From positions 2,046,001-2,110,000 of the forward strand of contig NW_026946366.1 of the NCBI RefSeq assembly GCF_035222375.1: a stretch of DNA of 64,000 nt, given 5' to 3'. The translations under genes were made by a program, and so were the position numbers. The DNA is from Podospora pseudocomata. Lineage: Eukaryota; Ascomycota; Sordariomycetes; Sordariales; Podosporaceae. Positions within the stretch are counted from its first letter, which is position 1, and each line of letters opens with the position of its first letter. Below, in pieces: positions 1 to 12,622 of the stretch. A model generated the notes under the pieces. That model was not told the DNA's origin and did not search any database. It was given only the letters and a program-made list of their open reading frames with translations.

Positions 1-1
1 G

Positions 2-220
2 TTGGAGCATGAGCAGAGGCTGATGCTGGAGGCGGCGGAACAGGAGATGATGCAGGAACAACAGTATGATCAGCCACCACCACAGCAGCAGCAGCAGGGC
101 GGGATATTCTCCAGCAGCACTCTCGCCGCGCTTCAAGGCGCCCAGGTAGCAGTTGCTTCAAAACCAGCACCCAAGACATCTACAGGGCCGTTGGTGGCAT
201 ACGACAGCGACTCGGACTAA
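2..220 (+). CDS. C-terminal fragment of an unidentified Gln-rich protein
   Basis: The open frame enters from the left edge and stops at TAA 218-220, giving the last 72 residues of a larger protein. The visible part has an acidic, Gln/Met-rich helix-like stretch, a run of five glutamines, a Ser/Ala linker, and the acidic end AYDSDSD. Such Asp-Ser tails are common in nuclear and RNA-processing proteins, but I do not recognise the family. Its stop lies about 100 bp from the stop of the convergent UreF gene. The frame, codon use and acidic terminus make it credible; the function is open because the domains lie outside the window. Confidence 0.6.
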   Translation: MEHEQRLMLEAAEQEMMQEQQYDQPPPQQQQQGGIFSSSTLAALQGAQVAVASKPAPKTSTGPLVAYDSDSD

Positions 221-320
221 GCCAACCCAACCGGCTTTGTAGAATATCATCATGGCGTTCCTTTTCTCATAGAGATACCTTGGCTACACAAAAGGCATAA
301 TGATACCACATCTGTCTCAC

Positions 321-1349
321 CTAACTATTAAATATCCTTGAATAAAGCACCTCATGCCTCCCGAACCAAAGATCCATAACCGGTACATTCTGCCCGGCTC
401 TTTCGACCTTGGTCCCCCACTCCCGCTTGATCATCTCCGTGATCAACTCCTGCACCGTCTCCCCAGCAAGTATCTTTTGCGCTTGATACGGCCCAAACAT
501 CCCTGCCCTAACCGCTGCTGAGACGAGTGCTTTGACATGCCCAAATAAAAAAATATACGCCGTCTGCTGCAGACTCAGTCCAACAACAGAACATATCGCC
601 CCAAACAGCGGCGCAAGATGAGCGCTCGCGTCCGGGATCTCCTTGCTCGACCCCCTTTTGACCAGCAGCCCAAAAGCCTTGAGATCACCCCTTTGCGCTG
701 ACGTTACCACTGACGAACCCAGGGGGGGGAGGGATTGCGAAAACGACCTCTCCCATATCCCCAGCAGCGCCCTCCCTTGGGCTACACTCGCCCGACGGCC
801 AACAGTGCAGATTATGCTTGCGTCCTGGGCGTCATCTAGCTCGACCAGATTCGACAGTGACGGGTCCCGATGCGTCGAGAGGACAAACGGCAGGGTGGTG
901 GACGCGTAGGAGCTTATCGACAGCGGGAGGAACGCTGCGAAGGAGGTGTGAGGGTGGTAAGGGTTTGACTTGTGGCCGTGGGCGAGGTACGACTCCAGCC
1001 CGGACGAAAAGGCGAAGCTCCCCAGTGGGAGGGCGGAGTCTGAGAGGAGGAGGTGGAAGTGGTTTGGAAGGTCTACCACCAGAAAATTAGTAAACCTGTA
1101 ATTTTTTTCCCCAAGAATCAATCAGGGGGTAAAAAAAGGGGGGTGAAACAAACTAGGTGCCAACAGCGGTTGTTCCGGTGATGATGATGATGAGTCGTCG
1201 CCCTCAAGCCGGGATCGGGGGTGTTTGCAACGCTTGGCTTTGGCTGCGGCCAGCTTGCGCTCCAGCTCGGCGATCTCATTGTCAAGGTCATCATCGGTGT
1301 CTGACTCACGATATGAAGATATCGGGTCCTGAAATAAGTTTATCGTCAT
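321..1349 (-). CDS. ureF: Urease accessory protein UreF
   Basis: UreF works with UreD and UreG in the cytosol to load nickel into urease, which releases ammonia from urea. Two exons fit: 1349-1154 and 1072-321, giving 315 residues. The intron (1153-1073, 81 nt) has donor GTTTGT, a branch site TACTAAT and acceptor GGTAG. A nearer acceptor at 1096 would break the frame. The first exon encodes a Glu/Lys/Ala-rich helix with acidic residues. The second opens into the family hallmark SDSALPLGSFAFSSGLE, followed by the helical UreF body with QTAYIFLFGHVKALVSAAVR. Length fits fungal UreF, which carries an N-terminal extension. The exact splice choice is inferred; the family call is firm. Confidence 0.87.
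1073..1153 (-). other. UreF intron
   Basis: Donor GTTTGT at 1153 and acceptor TAG ending at 1073, with branch motif TACTAAT about 15 nt before the acceptor. Removing it joins the N-terminal helix to the UreF core in frame. Confidence 0.65.
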
Positions 1350-2682
1350 TTTGTAACACTTCTGGAATTGTTTAGAACGAGTTGTTCAAGTGGGAAACGC
1401 AAATCAAGTGTGATATCAAAAGGTCGTGTAAATAGACTCTCATTGATAAGAGCCGCAATTCTTCTTATCTAATGAAATCCATTATCTCACTCTCGTGCTT
1501 TCCTGATACTTGCAGCAACAAAATGTTTTGAGCCTGGTAGAGTCGGATGCAATTGAGGATGCTCAGTCGGAGTGCTTGAGACATAAGCCATTGATCCAGA
1601 AGGGTGGGTGGAGTTAGGAATTTCTGCTATTTTCCCTAGGTATCTCACACGTACACGGCAGCAACCACGGACAACTGTATGGCAACCAGCGCAAAATGTC
1701 CCACCCTTTCTGTGTCGTGCGATGCCTTTGCAATCACCATCAGTATAAATTGGTTCGTTCTGTTATAAAGAAATGCATGTGGGAACATGGACAAGGAGAA
1801 ATAATTCGTTATTTTACAGCACCGGGGGTTTATATATATACACAATCTGGAAGGAGGCACAATAGATAGAAAGCCTTGAAGTACCACCAGGCGTTGGCCA
1901 TTGATGAGCATTAGGACCAAGCCTGTACTGAGCCACATCGCGCTGGATATGGGAATAGACGGACTCGGGCCCAAATCGACTGACCTCTGGTAATATTTGC
2001 GCATCGGCAAACTTTGCTTGTCGCGGACGATCTCTTGTTCTGCTCCTTTCCCTTTCCTTCACCCCCGCCCCCAGTGTTTTGGTATGTCGTCATGAGAAAA
2101 GACAGCTTTTGACAAGAATGGGGAGAAAGACAAAATGAAAAGACCACTTGCAACCACAAACCAACCCAAACCCCAAAACCCCACCCAGCCACCGCCATAA
2201 TTCAAAACATCTATAGTACAGATTCGCGCCACTTTCTCTCTTTGGACATCATCGCCACATATATTGACCGTCTTCTGAAAATGATTAGGTCGAGGACTGG
2301 GGGGCATGCTTCTCTTAGTGTTCGGAGAGAGATATCGTGAGCGCGGAATGGGGGTCAAAAAGAACAGGAAACGTCCATCGTCCCGTCCATAAAAGGCCAT
2401 CATTCAATGACCGTTGCGCTCGTGATCGACAGAAACCCCTTGCCGATGTCGTTATTGGTCGTAGGCGGGCCACGGAAGCCAATCCTTCATAGTGAACAGG
2501 GGGTGAAGAAAGGATAACAGATTGCGAGCATCATCACCGGCAATGGCATCCGGCAAACTGGTCAGTTGTCACTGCCCGACAGGAACTGGGCGGGAATTAA
2601 GTTGGATATGCGATCTCGAGCGTGAGGGGCGAAGATACAAGGCCTGTAATATCTTACATTATCCGCGGACCTGCGGCAACAT
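1350..2682. other. Intergenic: UreF promoter side and TOM40 3' side
   Basis: Both flanking genes read leftward, so this 1.3 kb holds the TOM40 3' region and the UreF upstream region. Only short frames without family motifs occur. I see no RNA gene or repeat. Confidence 0.5.
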
Positions 2683-4048
2683 TTAGAAGGGGATGTTGAC
2701 CGGGGCAGCCTGGGAGGCGGCCATCATCTCCTGCTCGTCCATCTCAGGGGCAGCCTCGATGGCAATCGCAACGCCCACCTTCGCTTGTTGCTATTGACAA
2801 AGTTAGTGAAACGTTGGCGATTTGTTATGGTACAATTACGTACCGTCATGTGGTCAACGTCAGCAGAGAAGGTCATCATGAGAGGAGCCATGACGCGCTT
2901 CTCGAGCACACAGCCAAGTCTGCCCTTCGAGTCGATCTGCGCCCGGAAAGTCGACATTCTGAAGTCGTACTTGGCTCCGAAAGCAGTAACGCCCTCCTTC
3001 TGGAGACCGCCACCCAACATGGGGTTAGCAGGAGCAACACTAAGCGACATATCGACACCAGCCTGAACCTTGTCAGAGAGGCGGCGCCAGTACGAGGTAT
3101 TCAGAGCACCCTGGGCCTGCAACTGAGCGCTGGCGATCCAGTCCTCGGCCTTGTAACGGGCAACATAACTGACAGCCGTTACCGGAGGTTCGAGTCTCGA
3201 CTGACGTTGCCAAACAGCTTCGAGGCCGACGGCAAGTTTGGGAGTGAGCGACTGCATGTAATGACCGATAAGGATACCGCTCAAACCGCCCTCGAGGACG
3301 GAGGGGTTGAGGGCCTTGAGTGAGGCCACAAAGTCGGCGCCATTGTATTCGTGCTCGAGCTGGATGGAATCACCCTGTCCGGTGCCGACCTGGAACTGCG
3401 ACTTGCTGACGTGTGTCGAGTCGGGGCCCCATCTCCAGTTGAATCGTCCAGAAAGAGCGCCAACCTCATCAATGCTGCCCTGGGCGAAACACTATCCACC
3501 ACATATTAGAAAATGCCAGAAGTAATAGTCCCGCCAAGTCACATACCCGGTTGGTTCCGTAAAGAGCTGCAAATGTATAGGGGTTCAGACGCTCGCCCAG
3601 CGCAAACTGATGTGATACTTGAAACCTTGAGATTGCCAGTTAGGATCATGTCTTGTAACTTCGGCCGCCAGCAACCATATCCATCGGCGCATCGCGGTGA
3701 CGCTGGTACATGTTGAAATCATGGTTGCCGTTGTATAGAAGGAAACGTACAGAGGGCTCAGGCTGAAAGGCTTTGTGAGCTCGGCGCGAAGGCCGGAGAA
3801 CATGTGCTGCTGGGCAAGAACATCTCTGTTGACCTCTGCAAGTTGGACACAGTCAGCGCTACTTCCCAATGCTAACGTCTTTTTCTTCTATAGAGTCACA
3901 TACCCTTGGAGATGTCTTCTACCTTTCCGGGATTTGACAAGCCGAGCTTTGCTCTCCTCTCTTGGAAAGCATTGTAAACATCTGAGAGACCGGAGAAGAT
4001 GGGGTTATTTTGCAATGCCGCAAATGGCGAGCTGTAGCTGGACGCCAT
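2683..4048 (-). CDS. tom40: Mitochondrial import channel TOM40
   Basis: TOM40 is the beta-barrel pore of the outer-membrane translocase through which nearly all nuclear-encoded mitochondrial proteins enter. Five exons (4048-3904, 3835-3751, 3625-3547, 3491-2844, 2790-2683) give 354 residues, close to the roughly 349 I recall for Neurospora. The N-terminus contains [18 protein letters not shown], followed by [47 protein letters not shown] and [17 protein letters not shown], all typical of fungal Tom40/porin-3. The C-terminus ends APVNIPF. Every intron has GTAYGT donors and phases that preserve the family alignment. It is divergent from the PFK-2 gene across a 1.35 kb spacer. No signal peptide is seen, as expected of the family. 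Confidence 0.95.
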
Positions 4049-5402
4049 TATGAGAGCAATCGCAGCTTGTGAGGGCTGGTTTCGGCTGATTCTATATCGA
4101 AACGGAAGTTTCCTCGGCGGGAGGAGAGGGCAGGTGGTAGTGAAATCGCCGGGGCTGGTCCGAGGGGTTCTCTCGATGTCGTGGAGTTTGAGCAGCTTGC
4201 TGGAGACTCTCGTCTGGTTTGCTAAGACCTGAGCTTGACGAAGGCAAGAGCCAGGCCAAAAATTTCGCGGTGCAGCAGGCTTGCCCAGTTTGTTGGCCCT
4301 TGCGCTGCATTTTTTGGTGGGGCTTGCTCCATGTTTGTTAGTGGTCGCCAAGGAACGAGCAGAACTCGCAGCACCCAAATCCAGGTGACGACACCGAACC
4401 GCCCGCCACGGCCGGGTCCGGAGAAAGTCACGACCGAATTCTGTACGAAAAACTCCGTACATAGAGAAGTATCCAGGTACTACACTAAGTAGGTAGGAGC
4501 AAATCTCTTGCCCAGCATCGCACCCGATAAGATGCGATAAAGAAAGTCATTGAAACATCAAAACTACATGTCACATATGCCTCTTCCAGACGGCAAGACT
4601 GGAGACTTGAAATTCTATCCGAGTGAGGGGTAGCTGTGTGTTGAATGTCTCCTAGTTGCAGTATATTCAACTCATGATCTTTGACGTGCCACAGTGGCCG
4701 TTCCCTTGTTTGACGGGAGGGTTGATCACTAACAGTATAAGGTAGGCACATAGGTAATGCGCAGTGGCGCCTCGCCCTTGGCCCGTTCCCTCCAGCGGAA
4801 GCCCGGATTCTTCCACCTTCGATCTTAATAGCGCCCCGTGGGAGCCTCTTGCACTTGCTTCACGTCGGTCGTCTCTAAGCGGATAGCAGCGTCGCATTCG
4901 CCGCCCTTACACTACACGCTTCCATTTGCTCACGGCTTCTGATTTTGTTTCATCCGCTTGTCGTTCATCTTGTCCCCCATTCTCCATCCCGTTTAACCTC
5001 CACGCTGAAAGTGGAGTCCCCATACCAGGCCCAAGTCCCACGAACTTCGCTCCTCATCTGAGATTTGCCCGCCAATGCTTATCTGTGGCCCATAAGTCGC
5101 CTGTTACATCATTCTGTATAAAGAGGCGACGCCGAATCCGAGCTTTGGGAAGCCCTCTTCTTCATCCACAGCTGGTGTGACAAACATATTCATCCACACA
5201 CGGCCTCTCGTCGAGTTAGACGTCTTTCTTGGCAAAATCTATCTCGACCTACGACCTACCTGACTTGGCAAGGTTGAAGATAAAAGAGGGGTATCACCAG
5301 TTGCAAAGATCACTTCGTAATCCGAGGCGCAGAATATTACCCTCTCTCCCGTGTACATCCTACTGGACGCTCACAAAACGCGGACAGTCTTGAACAGTCA
5401 CC
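4049..5402. promoter_or_regulatory. Divergent intergenic region, TOM40 / PFK-2
   Basis: This 1.35 kb lies between the start codons of two divergent genes and must carry both promoters. A small inverted repeat, GTACGAAAAACTCCGTAC, lies near 4443-4460. No conserved frame was recognised. The right-hand part upstream of 5403 is pyrimidine-rich, like a 5' leader. Confidence 0.5.
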
Positions 5403-7464
5403 ATGGATACACTCCTGTAAGTCAATGGTGGAGACTCCTAGACAGCACAGCTCCGTCGAGCCTCGATCAATGAAGGGCATCAGGGACAGCATTGCTAATG
5501 ATGATAGAACTGCCGAAATCGCGGCCAATGCCCCACGCTACCGCCGCAAGAGTTCAACTTTCATCGATGGTATTCACGATGTCCCAAGCGAGGTGGGCAA
5601 TTTGGCCCCAGCCCAGTTGTACAGCACCATGTCTGGTCGTCTCTTCCATTCGGGGAGAATCGCCATCGTAATGGTTGGCCTTCCAGCTAGAGGAAAGACG
5701 TAGGTTCCCCTCGGTGAAACCACATGCACCGTTTCGTGGCTGACAAGCAGTATATCAGTCACATCTGTGTCTCCATGGCTCGCTATCTCTCTTGGTATGT
5801 TCCCCTTCTATGTGGCAGGACGCAATGTGAAACTAACATACCCATAGGCTTGGTGTCAAGACTCGCATATTCCACCTTGGTGACTACCGCCGAGCTACGG
5901 TTGGCCAAGGAGGCCATGTTCCACAGGACTATTTCTACCCCAATGCCTCGCCAGCGTCTGTCATGCTTCGCCAGAAAATCCTCAAGAAATGCAGGGAGGA
6001 TATTTACGGCTGGCTGAACCATGAAAATGGTCAGGTTGCGATTTACGACGCCGTGAATCCCACCGCAAGCGGCCGTCGTGCCCTTGCCAAAGAATTTGCC
6101 AAGCATGATGTTCAGACACTGTTTATCGAGTCTTTTGTGGATGATCAAGAGATCCTCAAAGAAAACGCCCGAAATGTCAAGATTTCGTCTCCCGATGTAA
6201 GTACAAAAAACAATGGTAGCTGCGCCTTGCGAGCAGACGGAAATGCTCACAGTGTGCAGTTCCACGGCATGGACCCAGATGAGGCCGCCAAACGCTATCT
6301 CAAACGCATCGAGACGAAGATTCCCGTATTCGAAACCATGGCAGAGGAAGAGCTCAACTACGTCAAGATGATCAACGCTGGCCAGGCCTTCTTTTACAAC
6401 AACGTCAGCTTCAACTACCTCTCGCACCGCATCGTCTTCTATCTCACCAACCTCCACATCAAACACCGTACCACCTTCTTTGTCCGTGCAGGTACCGCTA
6501 CTGAGGAGGATTCTTACAAGGCCGATGCGCCGCTCTCCGCCGAGGGTGAGGCGTATGCTCAAGTTATGGCCGAGACGCTTATGCGGCATCGAGAGCAAGA
6601 GCGACAGGCGATTATCGATCAGGGCGGCCCTGATGTTCCTCTGCGTCCGCTCACGATTTGGACGTCGACCAGGCTGCGGACAATTCAGACAGCCGAGCCT
6701 CTTGAGAAGTTGGGGTACAAAGTTCGACACAGAAGCCAAATGTCACAAATTAACCCGGGAGTGTGTGAGAAGCTCTCGGAGAGGGCGATCAGAAATTTGT
6801 ATCCTGAAGAGGTGGAGAAGCACGAGTTGGATCCGTATCATCATCGGTATCCCCGCGCTGAGGTATGTTTTCTTTTTCTTTTTCTTTCCTTGATTATTTA
6901 TATTGTCCCCTAACCCCCTTTTAGTCCTACCACGACCTAGCCGTGCGCCTCGAACCCATCATTCTTGAGCTTGAGCGTGAGCAAAATGATCTTTTGATCA
7001 TCGCCCACGAGTCGGTCTTGAGGGTTCTGTACTCTTACCTAATGCACTGCTCTACTCGAGACATTCCCAAGCTTAAGTTCCCCCGAGACGAAATTATCGA
7101 GATCATTCCTGCAGCATATCAGAACGAGGCAAAGCGAATTCACATTCCGGGCCTCGACCCGCGGATGATACCTGGCAGCCCAGAGGATATAAGGATCCCG
7201 GTGCCGCCTGGGTTCGATGACTTTGGGAAACAGCTTAGTCCGATTAGTATTCCGGCCATGATGATGGGGACTCCGCCTAGTGCCACCGAAGTCACGGTGG
7301 GGTTTGCCACGGGGGATAGGAAGGGGAGCATCAGTGTGAGTAATACTGGTGGACTGAGAAGTGTCAGCGGTAGTTTCAGTGGAGGGGAGAGACCGGTGAC
7401 AGAGAAGATTGTGAATAACACTGCGAAGGAGATGGTGGAGGACAAGGTTGAAGACGAGGATTAA
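5403..7464 (+). CDS. 6-phosphofructo-2-kinase with inactive phosphatase domain
   Basis: The enzyme makes fructose 2,6-bisphosphate, the cytosolic activator of glycolysis. Six exons (5403-5416, 5508-5699, 5759-5794, 5848-6196, 6260-6862, 6925-7464) give 577 residues. The 14-nt first exon is supported by a GTAAGT donor and a CTAAT branch. The kinase half has the P-loop GLPARGKT at residues 62-69, then THICVSMARYLSW and RIFHLGDYRRATVG. The C-terminal histidine-phosphatase half keeps the later His (IIAHESVLR, H426). Its catalytic RHG motif reads VRAG, with Ala at about residue 274 (codon 6488-6490) in place of the phosphorylated His. It is therefore predicted to be kinase only, like yeast Pfk26, where Ser replaces this His. 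A Gly/Ser-rich tail follows. This is a specialised isoform rather than a damaged gene, since the frame is intact. Confidence 0.93.
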
Positions 7465-7706
7465 ATGGCCGGAAGAACACTGTTTTGGTGATTTTATTTA
7501 TTCAGCGGTTACTTGAATAATGAGTAGTATGAATATCAAACTGTTAGAATGTTCATGAATTGAACCTGGGCCGCGACATTAACCCTAACCCACGCGGACA
7601 AGGGCGATGACGGACGTTACCCCTCTGCGCCCAATGCAAGCGATTCGGAGGGCAGCTTCCGGCCAGTTTCACCACGAGCCTTCTACCATACTCTTCGATT
7701 TCTATT

Positions 7707-8856
7707 ATGGGCGGCAAGACAGCAGTTGTCACGGGAGCTACCGGCCTGTTGGGGAGGCAGGTGCTTAAGGCTTTTGCAAACAATGACTGGACTGTCAAAG
7801 GAACTGGCTTCTCCCGCGCTGATGGCACTGACATCTTGAAGGTTGACTTGACCAATGCTGATGAGCTGAAGAAGGTCCTCGACGATGTCAAGTACGTATC
7901 ACACAGCAAACAAAAGAGATGTGACTGACTAACAATAACGCAGACCACAAGTGGTGGTTCACTGTACGTCAAGACTAGCATCTCATCTGGTTTGATAGCA
8001 CAGCTCTCAAACTAACCCACATGTTATCAAAGCCGCTGCCAACAGGTTTCCCGACAAGGTTGACAAAGACCCCGAGGGAACACGAGCTCTCAACGTCGAG
8101 GCACCTCGCACACTTGCTCGGCTCTGCGCAGAGAGAGGCATCTTGTTGACTTACATTTCCACCGACTACGTGTTCCCCGGCAAGCCCGGCGATGCTCCTT
8201 ATGAGAACAACGCCGAGCCTGCCCCGACCAACCTGTATGGACAGACCAAGCTCGAGGGCGAGCGGGCAGTCCTCCATGAATTCAAGATGGCCGGAAAGGA
8301 AGGTCTGGGAGTGGTGTTACGTGTACCCGTCCTCTACGGCTCAGCTAAGAGCAACGCTGAAAGTGCGGTGAATGTCTTGATGGATTCAGTACTCAAAGCT
8401 CAGCAGGAGGGTGCCAATATCAACATGGATCATTGGGCTCTCCGCTACCCAACAAACACCGAGGACATTGGCCGGGTGCTCAAAGGTGAGCATTTTCTGA
8501 GTTTGCCCCCAACAACCCCGACAATTTTTAAGGAACGGGGAGGCTAATGGTCCCTGGTAGACATCGCTGCCAAGTATCTAGAGACCAGTGATCGGAACTC
8601 GCTGCCGAAGATTCTCCAATTCTCGAGCGAGGATAAGTACACCAAGTATGAGATTTGTCAGTTATTTGCAGAGATCAACGGATTGCCCATCGACCGGATC
8701 AAGCCCAACACGGAAGGGAACGACCCGAATGCAAGTGTCCAGCGGCCTTACGATTGTCACCTCAGTACCAAGGCATTGAAAGACTTGGGCATTGACGTGT
8801 CGACCCAGGATTTCGTGGGATGGTGGAGAAGGGAGTTTAGGGCTTTTAGACACTGA
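7707..8856 (+). CDS. NAD-dependent epimerase/reductase, MAT2B/RmlD-like
   Basis: Four exons (7707-7891, 7944-7963, 8033-8485, 8561-8856) give 317 residues. The N-terminus has the Rossmann motif VVTGATGLLGRQV, then VVVHSAANRFPDKV after the 20-nt exon 2. These are followed by YISTDYVFPG (Ser-Thr-Asp-Tyr active-site region), NLYGQTKLEGE (YxxxK), and RVPVLYG. This is the RmlD-type fold found in dTDP-4-dehydrorhamnose reductases and in the regulatory beta subunit of methionine adenosyltransferase (MAT2B). In fungi the closest equivalents are usually annotated as the MAT2B-like type. The exact substrate cannot be read from sequence. It lies 242 bp downstream of PFK-2 on the same strand with its own short leader. 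Confidence 0.87.
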
Positions 8857-9586
8857 TGATTGGGAGGTGTGAGACATGGGAGACACGCCCGCTGAATCTC
8901 GATACTTGGACAGCTGCCCCTTGGCATGCCAGGCTTGACAGAAACGCGGCGAGCGGGAGGTGTGCTCAGGGGTTGGTATGTGATGGTGTTATGACTTGAG
9001 AATCGAGATAGAGCCCTGAGCGACCCTTGCTTCCCACCCTTTGCAACCTTCAAGACAGTGATCAGTGAGTTGTTCGGCGAATCCATACTGGATACCGTAT
9101 AGCGTCATATTGCCGAAGGCCGTGACGAATGCAAGTTTGCGTGGATTTCCGCGTTTGAAGGAGCCGTGCAAATTCCGCGCAAAGGCAGGCACATGTTTGT
9201 ACCCGTGAAAAGCTCTGTATATCGAGATGAAGGGAGAGGTGGTTTGCCTTGTAATTACTTAATCATTTCCGGATCAGATCCCTTCCTTCTCTCTCTTTCT
9301 GCTTGGATCTCGTCCCCTAAAAACGAAAAGATTGGCTCTGCAGCCTGCACCACATACATAGCCTGGAAACCCTTCCGATCGATCTCAGGCAACCCGACGA
9401 CGTGGTTGGCGTCGGCTATCTCCAGCAGCAGCCCCGGACCCCTGTGGCAGGACCCCTGAACCGCTGAGTCCCCACTGATCGTGACACCTCGGCCGCCGCC
9501 GGCCCCCCCGAAACCTGGTAAGCACAGAGTAACGGACCGCCAAGGATCCACGCCACCTGAGCAGACAGGTGCCAAGGAAGCCGGCC
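8857..9586. promoter_or_regulatory. Intergenic upstream of the RA-PH gene
   Basis: About 730 bp between two rightward genes. It holds the 3' region of the MAT2B-like gene and a leader rich in CT and CA. I saw no credible extra gene. Confidence 0.4.
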
Positions 9587-12500
9587 ATGGCAGCCACCAA
9601 CCAGACCAACACCATCCACTTCTCACCAACACTCAGAGGCAGCAGACGCCATGCCCTGACAGGCAAGACGGGGAATGTTTGGGCGGCCAGGCTTGCAGTA
9701 GACGATGGCTGGCTGCCCGCTAGCACAACTAGCAGCAGCATGGCAACCGAGAGCAGCACCAGCACCAGCACCAGCACCAGTACCACAAACAGCTGGGGGG
9801 TGAGAAGGGGAAGGGGAGGGGGCAGGAGACGGTCTCGCTCGCTCTCGTCGCTGCTGGAGGAGATGCGGGAGATACTGCCATTGGCTGTTGAGAAGGGACC
9901 TGGAAGCAGAGAAACTGCAACGACTGGAACTGCCTTCAACCCATTGTTCGAGCTCCCGCCTCTTCAGCCTCTCCTGCTGCCGCAGCCCCTGTCGTTGAGA
10001 AAGGACGGGGGGAATCGTGCTCAACCCAGGCTCGTCGGTGCCGATGACGTGAATAATAAGTTCAGGCTGGCGGGGCACACGCCGCACGACAACCTTACCG
10101 AGAAGCTTGCTTGCTTGTCCCGCCCATCACCTGCACCTGCCAGCACCCTCCCAGGCCCGGTTAATGGTAATGGTAATAGTAATAAGAAGATTGATGTCCG
10201 GAGCATACCACTACCGTCACCACCGTCACCATCGTCTCAACCGTCCCAACAACTTCAACCATCGTCACCTTTGTCAGACATCAACATCAACCAGCAGCAA
10301 CACCAGCAGCACGAAACACGGCGCAGGCACGAGACGCCGCAGTTTGTCCGCGGGGAGCACGAGGTGGCACGGCTGGAAGCCGAAACGAACGGGACCCTTG
10401 CCGAACAGCGGAAGTCAGACTGCGACGTCCAACAGCAGGCGCACCAGCACCTGCAGCTATCCGCGGTACCGCCGCTCACGCCCCTTTCAGCAACGTCCCC
10501 CATGGGATTCAGTCCGATGCTGGACAAGTTTTTTTCCTCCGATCGTCGACGACGCAAGTCCAAGACCTCGCCTCCTACCTCTCCGGATTCCACTCCAACC
10601 ACCTCACAGAAAACCGCTTCGCCCGTCTCACCCAATTCCTCCCTTTCCCAGTGGTCGTTTTTTTCATCAAAGGACAAGGAGAAAGACATCACCAGCCAAA
10701 CCGCTGGCAGCCAATCCCCGGCTCAGAAAATCATGCCTCGACATTACATCAAGGCAGGTGGACAGACGAGCACTGGCGCACGAGATGTAAGTGGGCCAAT
10801 GTGACATCACACTTCCGGGGAAGGGTTCACTAACAGGTTTTTATGCAGTCGCTCACCATTTTGTGTAAGAACGACTTTGTGGATGTTGCCATTAGTCGCG
10901 AAACCACAGCACACGATGTACTCGTGGAGCTGAAGTCTCTGGGGCAGTTGGCAGAATTATCGTCTGGTGTCCTGATTGAACAGTACAATGCTTTCGGCCT
11001 CGAAAGACCGCTGCGCCGACAGGAGCGACTGCGCCATGTGATGGACACTTGGGGCCCAGACTCGAAAAACACACTCGCCCTGTTTCATGATGGCCCACCA
11101 CACGGCTTGAAGCTGGATCTTGAAGGTGCGCCCCAGACTCGCGAGGCACCACCGGGCTTTTGCTTGTTCATGTACTATCGGGGCCCAGGTCCGAAATTCA
11201 AATGGGTGAAGCGGTATATCATACTGTATGAAGACGGAAGAATGATTGCTTCGAAATCTAGCAACCCAAAACGTGGCGACAAGGACGTTGTGGCTATATG
11301 CCATCTCTCAGATTACGACATGTACCACCCGACGGAAGCTCAGCTGAGGAGACACCTGAAACCACCAAAAAGAAACGTCATCGCCATGAAGAGCCAGGAG
11401 AGAATCAACACGTTTGAAAACACGGACAAGTATGTGCAGTATGTCTCTGCCGAAGACAAGGAGATTATCAGAAGGTTTCAGAGTCACGTACAGGCCTGGA
11501 GGAACTGGCACCTGGCCAAGAGTCTGCTGAGAGAGCCCGAGCCCGAAAAACCACCACAAATCATGACCGTGGCAGCCGAGCCAAGGAGGACGGTGAAGGA
11601 GGTTGGGTTAGGAAACGGGCACAAAACAAGGATTTCAGTGGACGAATCGCCTTACACCATTGGAGCGTTTAAACCGCTGATCGATCTCGACCGGTTCAAC
11701 AAGTCAATCGACGATTTTGGCAAGGATTGGACGCTGGTTGACGGCGCCGAGAGGAATGATCCATCTGCTGCTGCCGCTTTTCCCGAAAACTCGCTGCTTG
11801 GCGCGGCATATGAAGAGCGAAAGCAGCAGCTGGAGTCCAAGTCGGCAACGGTAGCCGGAACAGCAGGTGCTGGTGGTAGGCGAGCATTTCCCCCCACCCC
11901 GGCGGCGGGCGAGAGTGGTGGGAGCGGTAGTTGTTTTGTCGACCACTCGAGGACTGTTTCAACTACAGACCGGCGACCGCAAAGCCCAGATTCTGTTCGG
12001 TCGATTCCTAGGGACGCCATTCCTAGTACTAGCACGGCCGCTAGAGGGAGAAACGAGCAAGTTGGTTGGTTTGCTTCTGCGGCGGAGCATTCAAGACAGC
12101 AACGCAGTCTTATTGAGCAGCAGCAGCAACAACAACAGCAGCAGCAGCAGCAGCTATATCATCAGCAGTCGATGCCGCCTCAGATTTTGATACAACGGCG
12201 CCCTAGTACGAGTGCAGGATCTCGAATGATGGGCGGTCTTGGACGGTCAGTGTCTCAGCGGAGATCACATGGTAACAGTTTGGGTAGTGGTGGTGGTGTT
12301 GGTCATCCGGTACCGCTTCCTCAACAGCAGTTTAACCAGCCAGCGTCGAACCCACAGCCCCGTCGACCGATGAGGCAGCAGCCTCAACCCCTCCTTGATT
12401 TGACCCCCGAATTTCAGGAGGCGCCGCAGTGGTCGAGGGAGAATAAAGGACGGGCGGTGAAACCTCAGGATGGGAGACCGTTGGTTGATTTGGCTACCGG

Positions 12501-12591
12501 GCCGGCGTTGGTTTCGGGCGCGGCGAAGATTGAGCAGCCCCCCAAGGCGTTGATTCATCGGAGCGAGCAGCAGGCTTTGATGATGCAGAGA

Positions 12592-12622
<31 letters not shown>

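Noticed and set aside
1096-1153. Shorter UreF intron with acceptor at 1096
   Set aside because: It throws the downstream UreF frame out, whereas the acceptor ending at 1073 keeps frame and has a TACTAAT branch at the right distance.
3181-3200. GGTTCGAGTCTCGACT resembling a tRNA T-arm
   Set aside because: It lies inside TOM40 coding sequence and no acceptor, D or anticodon arms surround it.
5783-6739. 318-codon open frame on the minus strand
   Set aside because: Antisense to the PFK-2 kinase domain; no family motifs.
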